Below are positions 1-6,112 of a stretch of DNA of 13,661 nucleotides, in pieces; the stretch's first letter is position 1, and each line of letters opens with the position of its first letter. The position numbers and the translations under genes are program-made. Source of the stretch: an uncultured Bacilli bacterium (lineage in GTDB: Bacteria; Bacillota_I; Bacilli_A; RF39; UBA660); the NCBI GenBank assembly GCA_947623845.1, contig CANQHM010000032.1, positions 1 through 13,661 of the forward strand. Direction: 5' to 3'. The notes beneath the pieces are model-generated. The model was not told the DNA's origin and searched no databases. It saw only the letters and a list, made by a program, of their open reading frames with translations.

Positions 1-1185
1 CCTTATGATTTTTCCTTATCTACCGATTATGAATATAACACGCTTACTAGTGCGTATGATTTAGAATACGCTAATGTTTCAACTATTAATAAAATGGCTT
101 TATTAGGACATACTTTAACCAAAATTATGGAAGATAAAAACGTCGGCGCTAAAAAATATTTCTTTAAAAGTGAAGATATTAAAAGTTATTTATTAAAGAT
201 GTATGATATTAATTATGATGATTATAAATTAGATTCTAGTAGTAATGCCTTAGTTACAAGTAGAGGGGTAGAATTATTTTATAATGATAAAGTTTTTAAT
301 ACCGATGGAAAAGATGTAAATCCTAGTTTAAATAGATTTATTAGTAATTATGTTTATAATAACAATACTTTAACTATCTATGAATATGTTAGTGATACCC
401 AGAGTGTAGAATATATAAAACATCATCAAGTAGAACTAACAAGATATAAACATACTTTTAAAAAGAATGATAGCGGATATTATTGGTATTCTACGGAAAA
501 AGAAAATAAAGAAAGAACATTTATTAGTACTGGTAGTGATAATAAAGATAATAGAGGGTTAGGAGCATCTATTGCTTTAACTCCGGAATTAAGAAGTAAA
601 ACGCTAAATTTAATTCCTTATTTTTGTGGAAGTAATGATTATAATGAAAGATATATATATAACAATTACTATCCTAGTGTTAGAACTAAGTTTGATAATG
701 CCGTTAAGTTATTAGTTGATACCGAAGGTAATGGGTCTTGTAACGTTAGTAATCCAAATGGTTGTTATTTTAGTTTAGATAGAATAAAACCATATTATAT
801 TAAGTTATTTGGTAGTGCAAATTATGATAAAGATGCGGCTTATTTAAAAAATACCAGTGATGCTAGTTATAAAGATAATAGTTATTTATATAAATTAAAT
901 TGTACTAATTATCCTGCTACTAATAGATTTATAGAAGAAGTAGGAGAAGTAGTTAATTTAAATGATAGAATCGAAATATATGTTAGAGGAGCATTTGTTA
1001 ATACAATTAAAACTCCTACGGGAAGTAAAGTAAGATATTATAAAGATTTTCAATATAATGACTTTATTTTAGAAGTTGATAATAGTAGTATTGTTGTTGA
1101 TAAAAGTAACTTTGCCGTTTATAAGTATGTCTTATTAAAAGAAAATGATAATTATTATTTTGATCATATAGAAAGAATTAGATAA
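1..1185 (+). CDS. Unrecognised protein, 3' part (5' end outside window)
   Basis: The reading frame is open from base 1, so this is the last 394 residues of a longer protein; the ATG at 94 is internal and is not the likely start. I do not recognise the family. The visible part is rich in Tyr, Asn, Asp, Ser and Lys, has many short beta-like segments, no membrane segment and no obvious repeat. The few Cys include a close pair (CNVSNPNGC) that could form a disulfide, which together with the Tyr/Asn-rich composition would suit an exported or surface protein. Any signal peptide or anchor would lie upstream of the window. The stop is followed one base later by the glycosylase ATG, so the two are probably co-transcribed. 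Function unknown. Confidence 0.8.
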   Translation, partial: PYDFSLSTDYEYNTLTSAYDLEYANVSTINKMALLGHTLTKIMEDKNVGAKKYFFKSEDIKSYLLKMYDINYDDYKLDSSSNALVTSRGVELFYNDKVFNTDGKDVNPSLNRFISNYVYNNNTLTIYEYVSDTQSVEYIKHHQVELTRYKHTFKKNDSGYYWYSTEKENKERTFISTGSDNKDNRGLGASIALTPELRSKTLNLIPYFCGSNDYNERYIYNNYYPSVRTKFDNAVKLLVDTEGNGSCNVSNPNGCYFSLDRIKPYYIKLFGSANYDKDAAYLKNTSDASYKDNSYLYKLNCTNYPATNRFIEEVGEVVNLNDRIEIYVRGAFVNTIKTPTGSKVRYYKDFQYNDFILEVDNSSIVVDKSNFAVYKYVLLKENDNYYFDHIERIR

Positions 1186-1186
1186 G

Positions 1187-1672
1187 ATGGTAAATCATGG
1201 ATTTGAGGCTTTTTATGATAAAGATAGTAAAATATTAATATTAGGTAGTTTTCCTAGTATTGTTTCAAGAGAAGAGAATTTCTATTATGCTAATCCTTCT
1301 AATCGTTTTTGGAAAGTTTTAGAAATTCTTTTTGAAACTAAACTGAGTACTTTAGAAGCAAAAAAGAAGTTTCTTACTGCGTATCATATCGCTTTATATG
1401 ATTCCATCTTAGCTTGTGAAATAAAATCATCTAGTGATAGTAGTATTAAAAAAGTAATTCCTACGAATTTAAAAGAAATAATAGATAATAGTAAAATTAA
1501 AATGATCTTTTGTAATGGTAAGACCTCTTATAATTATTATATGAAATATAATTATCCTAAAGTTTTAATAACTCCTATAGTTTTACCTAGTAGTAGTGCT
1601 GCAAATGCTAAGAAAAGATTAAATGACTTAGTAGAAGAGTATAAAGTTATTAAAGATTATCTTTTAGTATAA
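1187..1672 (+). CDS. DNA-deoxyinosine (hypoxanthine) glycosylase, UDG family 6
   Basis: Predicted base-excision repair glycosylase of 161 aa that removes deaminated bases (hypoxanthine, possibly uracil) from DNA in the cytoplasm. Seen in the sequence: the motif-1 region LGSFPS (residues 19-24), the YYANPSNRFW segment (33-42) whose Asn39 matches the catalytic Asn of family-6 HDG enzymes, and the LPSSSAAN loop (133-140) equivalent to motif 2. Length is normal for the family (about 160-180 aa). The ATG lies one base after the preceding stop and has no clear Shine-Dalgarno sequence, so translation is probably coupled to the upstream gene. Family assignment is firm; substrate preference is from family knowledge, not visible here. 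No terminator is evident after the stop. Confidence 0.87.
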   Translation: MVNHGFEAFYDKDSKILILGSFPSIVSREENFYYANPSNRFWKVLEILFETKLSTLEAKKKFLTAYHIALYDSILACEIKSSSDSSIKKVIPTNLKEIIDNSKIKMIFCNGKTSYNYYMKYNYPKVLITPIVLPSSSAANAKKRLNDLVEEYKVIKDYLLV

Positions 1673-1703
1673 TGAAAAAAATACAGCTATGTGGTTTTAT
1701 TAA

Positions 1704-1732
1704 TTGTAATTAATGATATTTCTTGAGATAAT
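1704..1732 (+). promoter_or_regulatory. Candidate sigma-A promoter for the wHTH gene
   Basis: TTGTAA (1704-1709) and GATAAT (1727-1732) are separated by 17 bp. Predicted transcription starts only a few bases before the GCAGGTG ribosome binding site, giving a very short leader. Boxes match consensus at 4/6 and 5/6. Confidence 0.45.
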
Positions 1733-1753
1733 AAACTTAAGCAGGTGAAAAGT

Positions 1754-2362
1754 ATGAACGAATATAAAAGAAATGTTGTTATTGTAGGGTTAAGTAAAGA
1801 CGAAAAAGAAAGTTTAAATTTAAAAGATATTAAAGAATTAAATTGGCAAGATAAAGATATCACCCATCGTTTTCCTCATCTTATATTTGTTGATACTTTA
1901 GAAGAAGCTTTAAAACATCAAGGATTCTTGTTAATCACTCCTAAAGATTATCATGGGTTAGATAATTATACTTATGAAAAGAAATATCGTTATAAATATA
2001 AAAATTATTATCAAGTTTATTTTATAAATAAGGGTTATGCGGGATTTTCCGAACCCCTTAGAAAAATAAAAGAAATAGGAATGACTCAGCTAAGGTTATT
2101 GAATAATGAAAGATTATTAAATAGTTATTTAGAATATATTAATTTACAAAAGAGTATCGAAAAATTTACGAAGAAAAGAAATGATAATATTGAAAAATTA
2201 AATAACTATTTAAAAAATAAGAAAGAAGTAACGATAGAGGAAGTTCAAAAAGACTTAAATATGTCTTATCGGAGCGTTAAAAGATATATGATAGATTTAT
2301 ATAATAAGTATCAAACTGTTATTTATGATCCTTATAAAAAGAAATATTTTTATACAAAATAG
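1754..2362 (+). CDS. Unrecognised protein with C-terminal winged helix-turn-helix
   Basis: A 202-aa protein I cannot name. Residues 7-110 form a mixed alpha/beta region starting with a hydrophobic strand (VVIVGL, 8-13) and containing FPHLIFVDT and a Tyr/Lys-rich stretch (72-92). Residues 112-155 look like long helices. Residues 156-202 fit a winged helix: TIEEVQKDLN (160-169), then SYRSVKRYMIDL (171-182) as recognition helix, then a wing ending YDPYKKKYFY. This suggests a DNA-binding regulator; the ligand or partner is unknown. The ATG at 1754 is preferred over the GTG at 1745 because the AGGTG at 1743-1747 is then the ribosome binding site at ideal distance. It stands alone, with its own promoter and a strong terminator, which fits a regulator. 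Confidence 0.85.
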   Translation: MNEYKRNVVIVGLSKDEKESLNLKDIKELNWQDKDITHRFPHLIFVDTLEEALKHQGFLLITPKDYHGLDNYTYEKKYRYKYKNYYQVYFINKGYAGFSEPLRKIKEIGMTQLRLLNNERLLNSYLEYINLQKSIEKFTKKRNDNIEKLNNYLKNKKEVTIEEVQKDLNMSYRSVKRYMIDLYNKYQTVIYDPYKKKYFYTK

Positions 2363-2385
2363 AAGTACGAAATGTACTTCTTTTT
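2361..2385 (+). terminator. Rho-independent terminator after the wHTH gene
   Basis: AGAAGTAC (2361-2368) pairs with GTACTTCT (2374-2381) around the loop GAAAT, followed by a run of Ts to 2385. The stem starts inside the stop codon of the wHTH gene. Confidence 0.85.
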
Positions 2386-2441
2386 AAGTGTTTATAAGGA
2401 AAAGTATTGAAATTTTTTGCCGACGTTTTACTTGTGTTCAG

Positions 2442-2467
2442 CATAAAAAAATCTTTTATGTTATATT
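2442..2467 (+). promoter_or_regulatory. Promoter of the KOW/PolC-like operon, overlapped by an inverted repeat
   Basis: TATATT (2462-2467) is preceded by TGT (2459-2461), an extended -10 element; no good -35 box is present. Immediately upstream, CATAAAA (2442-2448) and TTTTATG (2454-2460) form a perfect inverted repeat with a 5-base centre that occupies the -10/-35 spacer. It could be an operator for a dimeric repressor or just AT-rich symmetry. Predicted start is next to the AAAGGAGGG ribosome binding site (2475-2483). Confidence 0.45.
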
Positions 2468-2490
2468 GTTAACGAAAGGAGGGAAGAGTT

Positions 2491-3189
2491 TTGGATTTTG
2501 TAAACTTGCTCTTATCTGCTCGCGATAATATTATTGATCAATTACTACTTCTAAAAAAATATAAGAAGAAGAGGGAGGTAAAAAGATATATTAAACTGGC
2601 TATGCAAGAATGTTCACCTTTTATAAGATATTGTATCAATAAATATTATTATGACTTAGATGTAGAAAAGGTTCCGATCCCCCAAAGTTACTACCCACAT
2701 ATTTATGCTTTACAAAATAAGTATATTAAGAAACTTATTGGTGATATAGAGGATGCTAAAGACCAAATAATTATTTTAAGTAAGCATAAAAAAGAAAAAA
2801 GGGTAGAAGAATTTGTGGAAACGTTATTTTATCATCCAATGTTTAAAGTAGAGTATGTAAGGTACTTAATTTTACATTATTATTATGGTTTAAATGTTCC
2901 TAATGTAACACCTGATGAGAAGACATTAAATATTAAGTTATTTGACTTAGAATATAAGAAGAATAATAAGATAAGTTCTTTAGAAAAAGAACAACAAAAG
3001 AATTTAAAACGTAATAAGAAGATTAAGGTAGGGGATAAAGTAAAAATCTTAGAGGGACCTTTTAAAACCTGTGAAGGAGTAGTTAAAGAGATTAAAGATG
3101 ATGAATTTATGATAGAGGTTATATTATTTGGAACCAGTACCCCTATTGATATTGATAAATATACGAAATTAGAAAGGATTAGAAAATAA
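2491..3189 (+). CDS. Duplicated helical module + NusG-type KOW domain protein
   Basis: A 232-aa protein with two parts. The C-terminal part (178-230) is a clear KOW domain of the NusG C-terminal type: VGDKVKILEGPF, EGVVKEI, then an FGTSTPIDID segment equivalent to the FGRATPVELD loop that in NusG contacts S10/NusE and Rho. The NusG N-terminal domain that binds RNA polymerase is absent. In its place are two copies of an unrecognised helical module (about 13-79 and 88-156): DQ (16-17 and 91-92), KxxKK, IRYCINKYYYDLDV versus VRYLILHYYYGLNV. The modules are Lys/Tyr-rich and may bind nucleic acid. The start is TTG at 2491, fixed by AAAGGAGGG seven bases upstream. The stop overlaps the next ATG by one base (TAATG), so the two proteins are made together. 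A role in transcription or translation coupling is inferred from the KOW only. Confidence 0.85.
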   Translation: MDFVNLLLSARDNIIDQLLLLKKYKKKREVKRYIKLAMQECSPFIRYCINKYYYDLDVEKVPIPQSYYPHIYALQNKYIKKLIGDIEDAKDQIIILSKHKKEKRVEEFVETLFYHPMFKVEYVRYLILHYYYGLNVPNVTPDEKTLNIKLFDLEYKKNNKISSLEKEQQKNLKRNKKIKVGDKVKILEGPFKTCEGVVKEIKDDEFMIEVILFGTSTPIDIDKYTKLERIRK

Positions 3190-5078
3190 TGAAAAAACGT
3201 ATCGAATTACATTTTATTTCATCTTATTCATATAAGATGGAAAGAAGTATTATAACTCCTAGAATGTTAATGGAGTTTAGTAAGAAGGAGGGGATGGAAA
3301 CTTTAGGTATAGTAGATTTTAATACTTTAGCTTTCCTTCCTCAAATTCTAAAATATAAACAAGATAATAAGATTAATACTAAGATTATAGCGGGGATTAA
3401 TACGAATATTAAATATGGAGAAACCTATGTTTATAGTATCTTACTTGCTAGGAATAATAAAGGATTAAGAAATTTATATCATTTAGTATCTAAGATAAAT
3501 GAAATGGGGAGATACTTTCTTACCTTTGAAGAATTAAAACCTTTAAAAGAAGATTTAATTTTAGGTATTAATAATTTTGATTTAGAAAAAGGTTATGATG
3601 CTATTATTGATTATTATACTTATATAGAGATCTCACCTTTTAATTCAAAGGAAGATAATATAAAAATAAATGATTATGCTTTAAAACATAATTTATTAGT
3701 AATTGCTACTAACCAACCGAATTGCCTTCCTTCTCTAGAAAATATTCGTAAAACGTATGAAGAAATTGTTAAAGAGAAGGTAAGTTATCGGGAAGTTATG
3801 GATACTTCTGACATGTTAGAAGCTTTTGCTTATCTTCCTAATAAAGAAGATGTGGTTATTAATAATGCTTATACTTTAAGTTCTTTAATAAATGAATATA
3901 AACTTGATAAAGAAATGCATATTGAATGTAAAGACCGAGATCTGGAAATTTTAAAAAAGGAAGTATTTGAAAGAGCAAATCTTCTTTGTATTGAAGATAT
4001 ACCCGAGTCTTTTAAAGAACGTTTAAATTATGAATTAGAAATTATTGATAAGTATAAACTAAGCACGATGATATGGACTTTATATGAATTAATTAAGAAA
4101 ACTTTTAGATTAGGTTATCGTTCTACTTTAGGAGGAATACTTTCGAATACTTTAGTAAGCTATGTTTTAGGATTAAGCGATGTAAATATTATGGAACTTA
4201 AAAAACAACGAGATTTAGATAAAGATTTACAAGAATATGGTTATTATTTTACGATTAATGTACCTTCCCAAATAGTTAAACCTTTAAGTGCTTATTTAAA
4301 AAGAATAACCCATCAAGATAAATTGTATTGTGCTTCTTCTTATTTAACAGCAGGGAGTAAAATAGAATGTAAAGATGCTAACGTAAAGAAAACGTTAAAT
4401 AGCATTAAATTAGACATTGGGGTGATTCCCGAAACTTATTATGTTGTACCTGCTAATTTAGATATTAAAGATTTTACCCCAATAACTTATAAAGAAACTG
4501 ATACAAAATTGTATAATATTTGTGAATTTGATGATCGTTATATGTGTAAGTTATTTCCTAAAATTTATTTTTGTACCGCGGGTGAGTATGATATGTTATA
4601 CGAATTAAAAAGAGAAACTGAGGATGTGTGTGTTAAATATGATGATAATAAAGTTTTAGAAAATATGTATACAACAAGTATTAGTACAAATCTAGAAGAT
4701 TATAAAAACTTTGGAACTTATTTTGTAAGTAATTATTATTTACCAGAGTTAGTTATTAAACCAAAATATAAGATTAATAGTGTAATTGATTTAATTAATG
4801 AAATAGATAGTATTAATGGTATATCCAAAGTTTTAAAATATTATGAACTAAATTATTATAAAGTCTATTATCCGGAAAAATTTTATGAAATATATTTAGC
4901 TTATTTAGTTAACCATTTTAACTTAATATTAGATGATGATTATATGGAGGAGATAAAGAAATGTTATGATAATAAAACTTTAGATAAGAAGATAAGTGAA
5001 GAAACAGATTCTGGTAAGTATATTTGGTTAACTATCTTAAAAAGAATATGGGATCTAAGACTTAAGGGTGTATTGTAA
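3189..5078 (+). CDS. PolC-like pseudo-polymerase (degenerate PHP + polymerase core, no exonuclease)
   Basis: A 629-aa protein that follows the PolC replicative polymerase architecture at less than half its length (PolC is about 1,430 aa). N-terminal 1-180 matches the PHP domain (RIELHFIS, GLRNLYHLVSK, TYIEISP), but the exonuclease normally inserted in PHP is missing. Metal ligands are largely lost: ELHLHT is ELHFIS, DHG is DFN (43-45), GVEAN is GINTN (69-73), and the GNVH His is Asn178. The polymerase core follows without gap around GYRSTLGG...SDVN (309-333), where the SRGSVGSS motif is gone. PolC PDIDLNF aligns with YYFTINV (352-358) and KLDILG with KLFPKI (454-459), so all three catalytic Asp are replaced. 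It is therefore very probably not a polymerase. Alignments are by eye from memory of PolC. Likely a structural, regulatory or clamp/DNA-binding role; unknown. Confidence 0.8.
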   Translation: MKKRIELHFISSYSYKMERSIITPRMLMEFSKKEGMETLGIVDFNTLAFLPQILKYKQDNKINTKIIAGINTNIKYGETYVYSILLARNNKGLRNLYHLVSKINEMGRYFLTFEELKPLKEDLILGINNFDLEKGYDAIIDYYTYIEISPFNSKEDNIKINDYALKHNLLVIATNQPNCLPSLENIRKTYEEIVKEKVSYREVMDTSDMLEAFAYLPNKEDVVINNAYTLSSLINEYKLDKEMHIECKDRDLEILKKEVFERANLLCIEDIPESFKERLNYELEIIDKYKLSTMIWTLYELIKKTFRLGYRSTLGGILSNTLVSYVLGLSDVNIMELKKQRDLDKDLQEYGYYFTINVPSQIVKPLSAYLKRITHQDKLYCASSYLTAGSKIECKDANVKKTLNSIKLDIGVIPETYYVVPANLDIKDFTPITYKETDTKLYNICEFDDRYMCKLFPKIYFCTAGEYDMLYELKRETEDVCVKYDDNKVLENMYTTSISTNLEDYKNFGTYFVSNYYLPELVIKPKYKINSVIDLINEIDSINGISKVLKYYELNYYKVYYPEKFYEIYLAYLVNHFNLILDDDYMEEIKKCYDNKTLDKKISEETDSGKYIWLTILKRIWDLRLKGVL

Positions 5079-5107
5079 TTAAAGAAAAATAATAAAAAAA
5101 AATATAT

Positions 5108-5200
5108 AAAAAAAGAACGAGGTACGGGCAATGGCACCGTAGCAAGTTCTTGACTCAAAAGAACGAGGTACGCGCTTTAGCATCGTAGCTGGTTCTTTGT
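5108..5200 (-). ncRNA. Candidate two-hairpin small RNA (hairpins H2 then H1)
   Basis: Read on the minus strand, a strong promoter (5235-5207) is followed at once by two similar hairpins and a U7 tract. H2 (5198-5158): AAAGAAC pairs with GUUCUUU, inner stem UACG/CGUA. H1 (5151-5113): AAGAAC with GUUCUU, inner stem UACGG/CCGUA, then U7 (5114-5108) and a second T-rich stretch to 5094. Both share CUACG...CGUAC with a C-C mismatch next to the inner stem, and the 3' arm CGUACCUCGUUC. No open reading frame of note lies within. H2 is also followed by four Us, so an H2-only RNA is possible. Predicted from promoter, fold and terminator only; no known family recognised. Confidence 0.55.
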
Positions 5201-5283
5201 AAGAGAAATATATCATAACTAACTAATAATGTCAAATACTAAAAAAGAAACCAAGTACGAATATAACTTCGTAGTTGGTTTCT
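5113..5283. repeat. Three related imperfect palindromes in the 5079-5385 gene-free region
   Basis: Three palindromes at 5113-5151, 5158-5198 and 5246-5283 share, on the plus strand, GTACG at the inner end of the left arm and CGTAG at the inner end of the right arm, with a G-G mismatch at the same place. The first two also share AAGAACGAGGTACG. Loops differ in length and sequence. Between the second and third, and after the third, lie the two copies of the minus-strand promoter, so the promoter-hairpin unit seems duplicated. The rest of 5079-5385 holds A-rich sequence and the rluB promoter. Confidence 0.8.
5207..5235 (-). promoter_or_regulatory. Minus-strand promoter for the two-hairpin RNA
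   Basis: On the minus strand, perfect TTGACA (5235-5230), a 17-bp spacer, and TATATT (5212-5207) preceded by TGA (extended -10). It is the closest match to consensus in the window, together with its twin at 5292-5320. No protein gene lies downstream on this strand. Confidence 0.75.
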
Positions 5284-5285
5284 AT
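5241..5285 (-). ncRNA. Candidate single-hairpin small RNA (hairpin H3)
   Basis: On the minus strand, a 38-nt hairpin (5283-5246) starts about ten bases after a strong promoter and ends in U6 (5246-5241). The stem is 15 positions long with a single C-C mismatch: AGAAACCAA, C, UACGA against UCGUA, C, UUGGUUUCU, loop of eight bases. It has the same CUACG...CGUAC core as H1 and H2, but its lower stem differs at several positions in a compensatory way (G-C replaced by A-U and the reverse). The whole RNA would be about 45 nt and little more than the hairpin itself. It could be a stand-alone RNA or an attenuator between the two promoters. Confidence 0.5.
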
Positions 5286-5291
5286 AACTAA

Positions 5292-5320
5292 AATATATCA
5301 TGATGAAGTAATCTTGTCAA
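5292..5320 (-). promoter_or_regulatory. Minus-strand promoter for hairpin H3 RNA
   Basis: On the minus strand, perfect TTGACA (5320-5315), 17-bp spacer, TATATT (5297-5292) with TGA just before it. Box-for-box identical to the promoter at 5207-5235 while the spacer sequence differs, apart from its last bases (ATGA). Confidence 0.75.
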
Positions 5321-5363
5321 ACAAATAAAGAATCAAACCCTAGTCTTAAATCTTTTTCTTTGG

Positions 5364-5369
5364 TATAAT
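5364..5369 (+). promoter_or_regulatory. Extended -10 promoter for rluB
   Basis: TATAAT preceded by TGG (5361-5363, TG at -15/-14). No recognisable -35 box 16-18 bp upstream. Predicted start is close to 5376, which rules out the TTG at 5374 as the initiation codon of rluB. Confidence 0.6.
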
Positions 5370-5385
5370 AACCTTGGTGATTGAA

Positions 5386-6102
5386 GTGGAACGATTACAA
5401 AAAGTTATTGCAGATTTCGGGTATACCTCAAGAAGAAAAGCTGAAGAATTAATCCAAAGTGGTAAAGTAAGTGTAAATGGGGAAGTAATCACAACTCTAG
5501 GTACAAAAGTTAGTGAAACAGATGCTATAGTAGTAGAAGGAAATATTTTAAAAAGACAAGATAAAGTATACTATTTACTTAATAAACCTAAAGGTTATAT
5601 TACCTCAGTAAAAGATGAGCTAGGAAGAAAAGTAGTAACTGATTTAATAGATAGTAAAGAAAGAATATATCCAATCGGGAGATTAGATTATGATACCACA
5701 GGATTACTTTTACTTACAAATGATGGGGAACTTGCCAATATCTTAATGCATCCGAAAAATAATTTAGAAAAAACTTATGTCGCAAGAGTTACGGGGAAAA
5801 TTACTATGGAAGAATTACATATGATAAAAAAAGGCATCAAAATAGATGACCGGGTATGTAAAGTTAATAATATTAAAATAAAAAAATATAATAAAGAAAA
5901 TGATTCCACTTTAGTAAGTGTTACTATAGTAGAAGGAAGAAATCATATTGTTAAAAAATTATTTGGTAGTTTAGGTCATAAAGTTGTTAAACTAAATCGT
6001 ATTACTTATGGATTTCTTACTTTAGATAATGTTCCTTTAGGCGACTATCGTAACTTAACCTTAAAAGAAATTAAAAAATTATATAATTATAAAAACACCT
6101 AA
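5386..6102 (+). CDS. rluB: 23S rRNA pseudouridine synthase, RsuA/RluB family
   Basis: A 238-aa enzyme that isomerises a specific uridine in rRNA (23S for RluB-type; the site in this host is inferred) to pseudouridine. An N-terminal S4 RNA-binding domain (1-48, RLQKVIA..GYTSRRKAEELI) is followed by the catalytic domain with NKPKGY (66-71) and GRLDYDTTGLLLLTNDG (98-114); Asp101 is the catalytic Asp. EGRNHIVKKLF and the C-terminal KLNRI/PLGDYRNL blocks are also typical. Length is normal. I chose the GTG at 5386 because homologues begin MERLQKVIA, GGTGA at 5376-5380 is in place as ribosome binding site, and the promoter sits at 5364-5369; GTG 5377 or TTG 5374 would add four residues at most. Its end overlaps the convergent ferredoxin by four bases. 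RsuA/RluE-type specificity cannot be excluded. Confidence 0.92.
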   Translation: MERLQKVIADFGYTSRRKAEELIQSGKVSVNGEVITTLGTKVSETDAIVVEGNILKRQDKVYYLLNKPKGYITSVKDELGRKVVTDLIDSKERIYPIGRLDYDTTGLLLLTNDGELANILMHPKNNLEKTYVARVTGKITMEELHMIKKGIKIDDRVCKVNNIKIKKYNKENDSTLVSVTIVEGRNHIVKKLFGSLGHKVVKLNRITYGFLTLDNVPLGDYRNLTLKEIKKLYNYKNT

Positions 6103-6112
6103 GCTGGTGTTT
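6093..6112. terminator. Bidirectional terminator between rluB and ferredoxin
   Basis: AAACACC (6093-6099) pairs with GGTGTTT (6106-6112) around TAAGCT. On the minus strand the stem runs into five Us (AAAAA at 6091-6095), so it ends the ferredoxin transcript; on the plus strand CTTCTTTT follows, a weaker tract for rluB. Both stop codons lie in or beside the stem. Confidence 0.75.

Noticed and set aside
4964..5158. Minus-strand 64-aa open frame with a Phe-rich hydrophobic stretch
   Set aside because: It starts with TTG inside hairpin H1/H2, has no ribosome binding site, and its hydrophobic run is the translation of the A-rich terminator region and the antisense of the PolC-like gene.
5113..5198. 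T-box leader, because GAGGTACGCG resembles the T-box GGTGGTACCGCG
   Set aside because: The conserved T-box TGG bulge and specifier stem are absent, the motif is repeated in a palindrome, and the best promoters and U-tracts are on the other strand.
5113..5283. Three palindromes as plus-strand terminators of the PolC-like operon
   Set aside because: On the plus strand the stems are followed by GACTC, TTGTAAG and ATAAC, with no real U-tract; A-runs lie upstream, so the terminator sense is minus. Weak plus-strand stopping at H1 is still possible.
5113..5283. CRISPR array or insertion-sequence ends
   Set aside because: Only three imperfect palindromes with unequal spacing and no constant direct repeat with unique spacers; no transposase or target duplication is visible.
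5374..5388. rluB starting at TTG 5374 or GTG 5377
   Set aside because: The promoter -10 at 5364-5369 puts the transcript start near 5376, and homologues begin at the residue encoded by GTG 5386.
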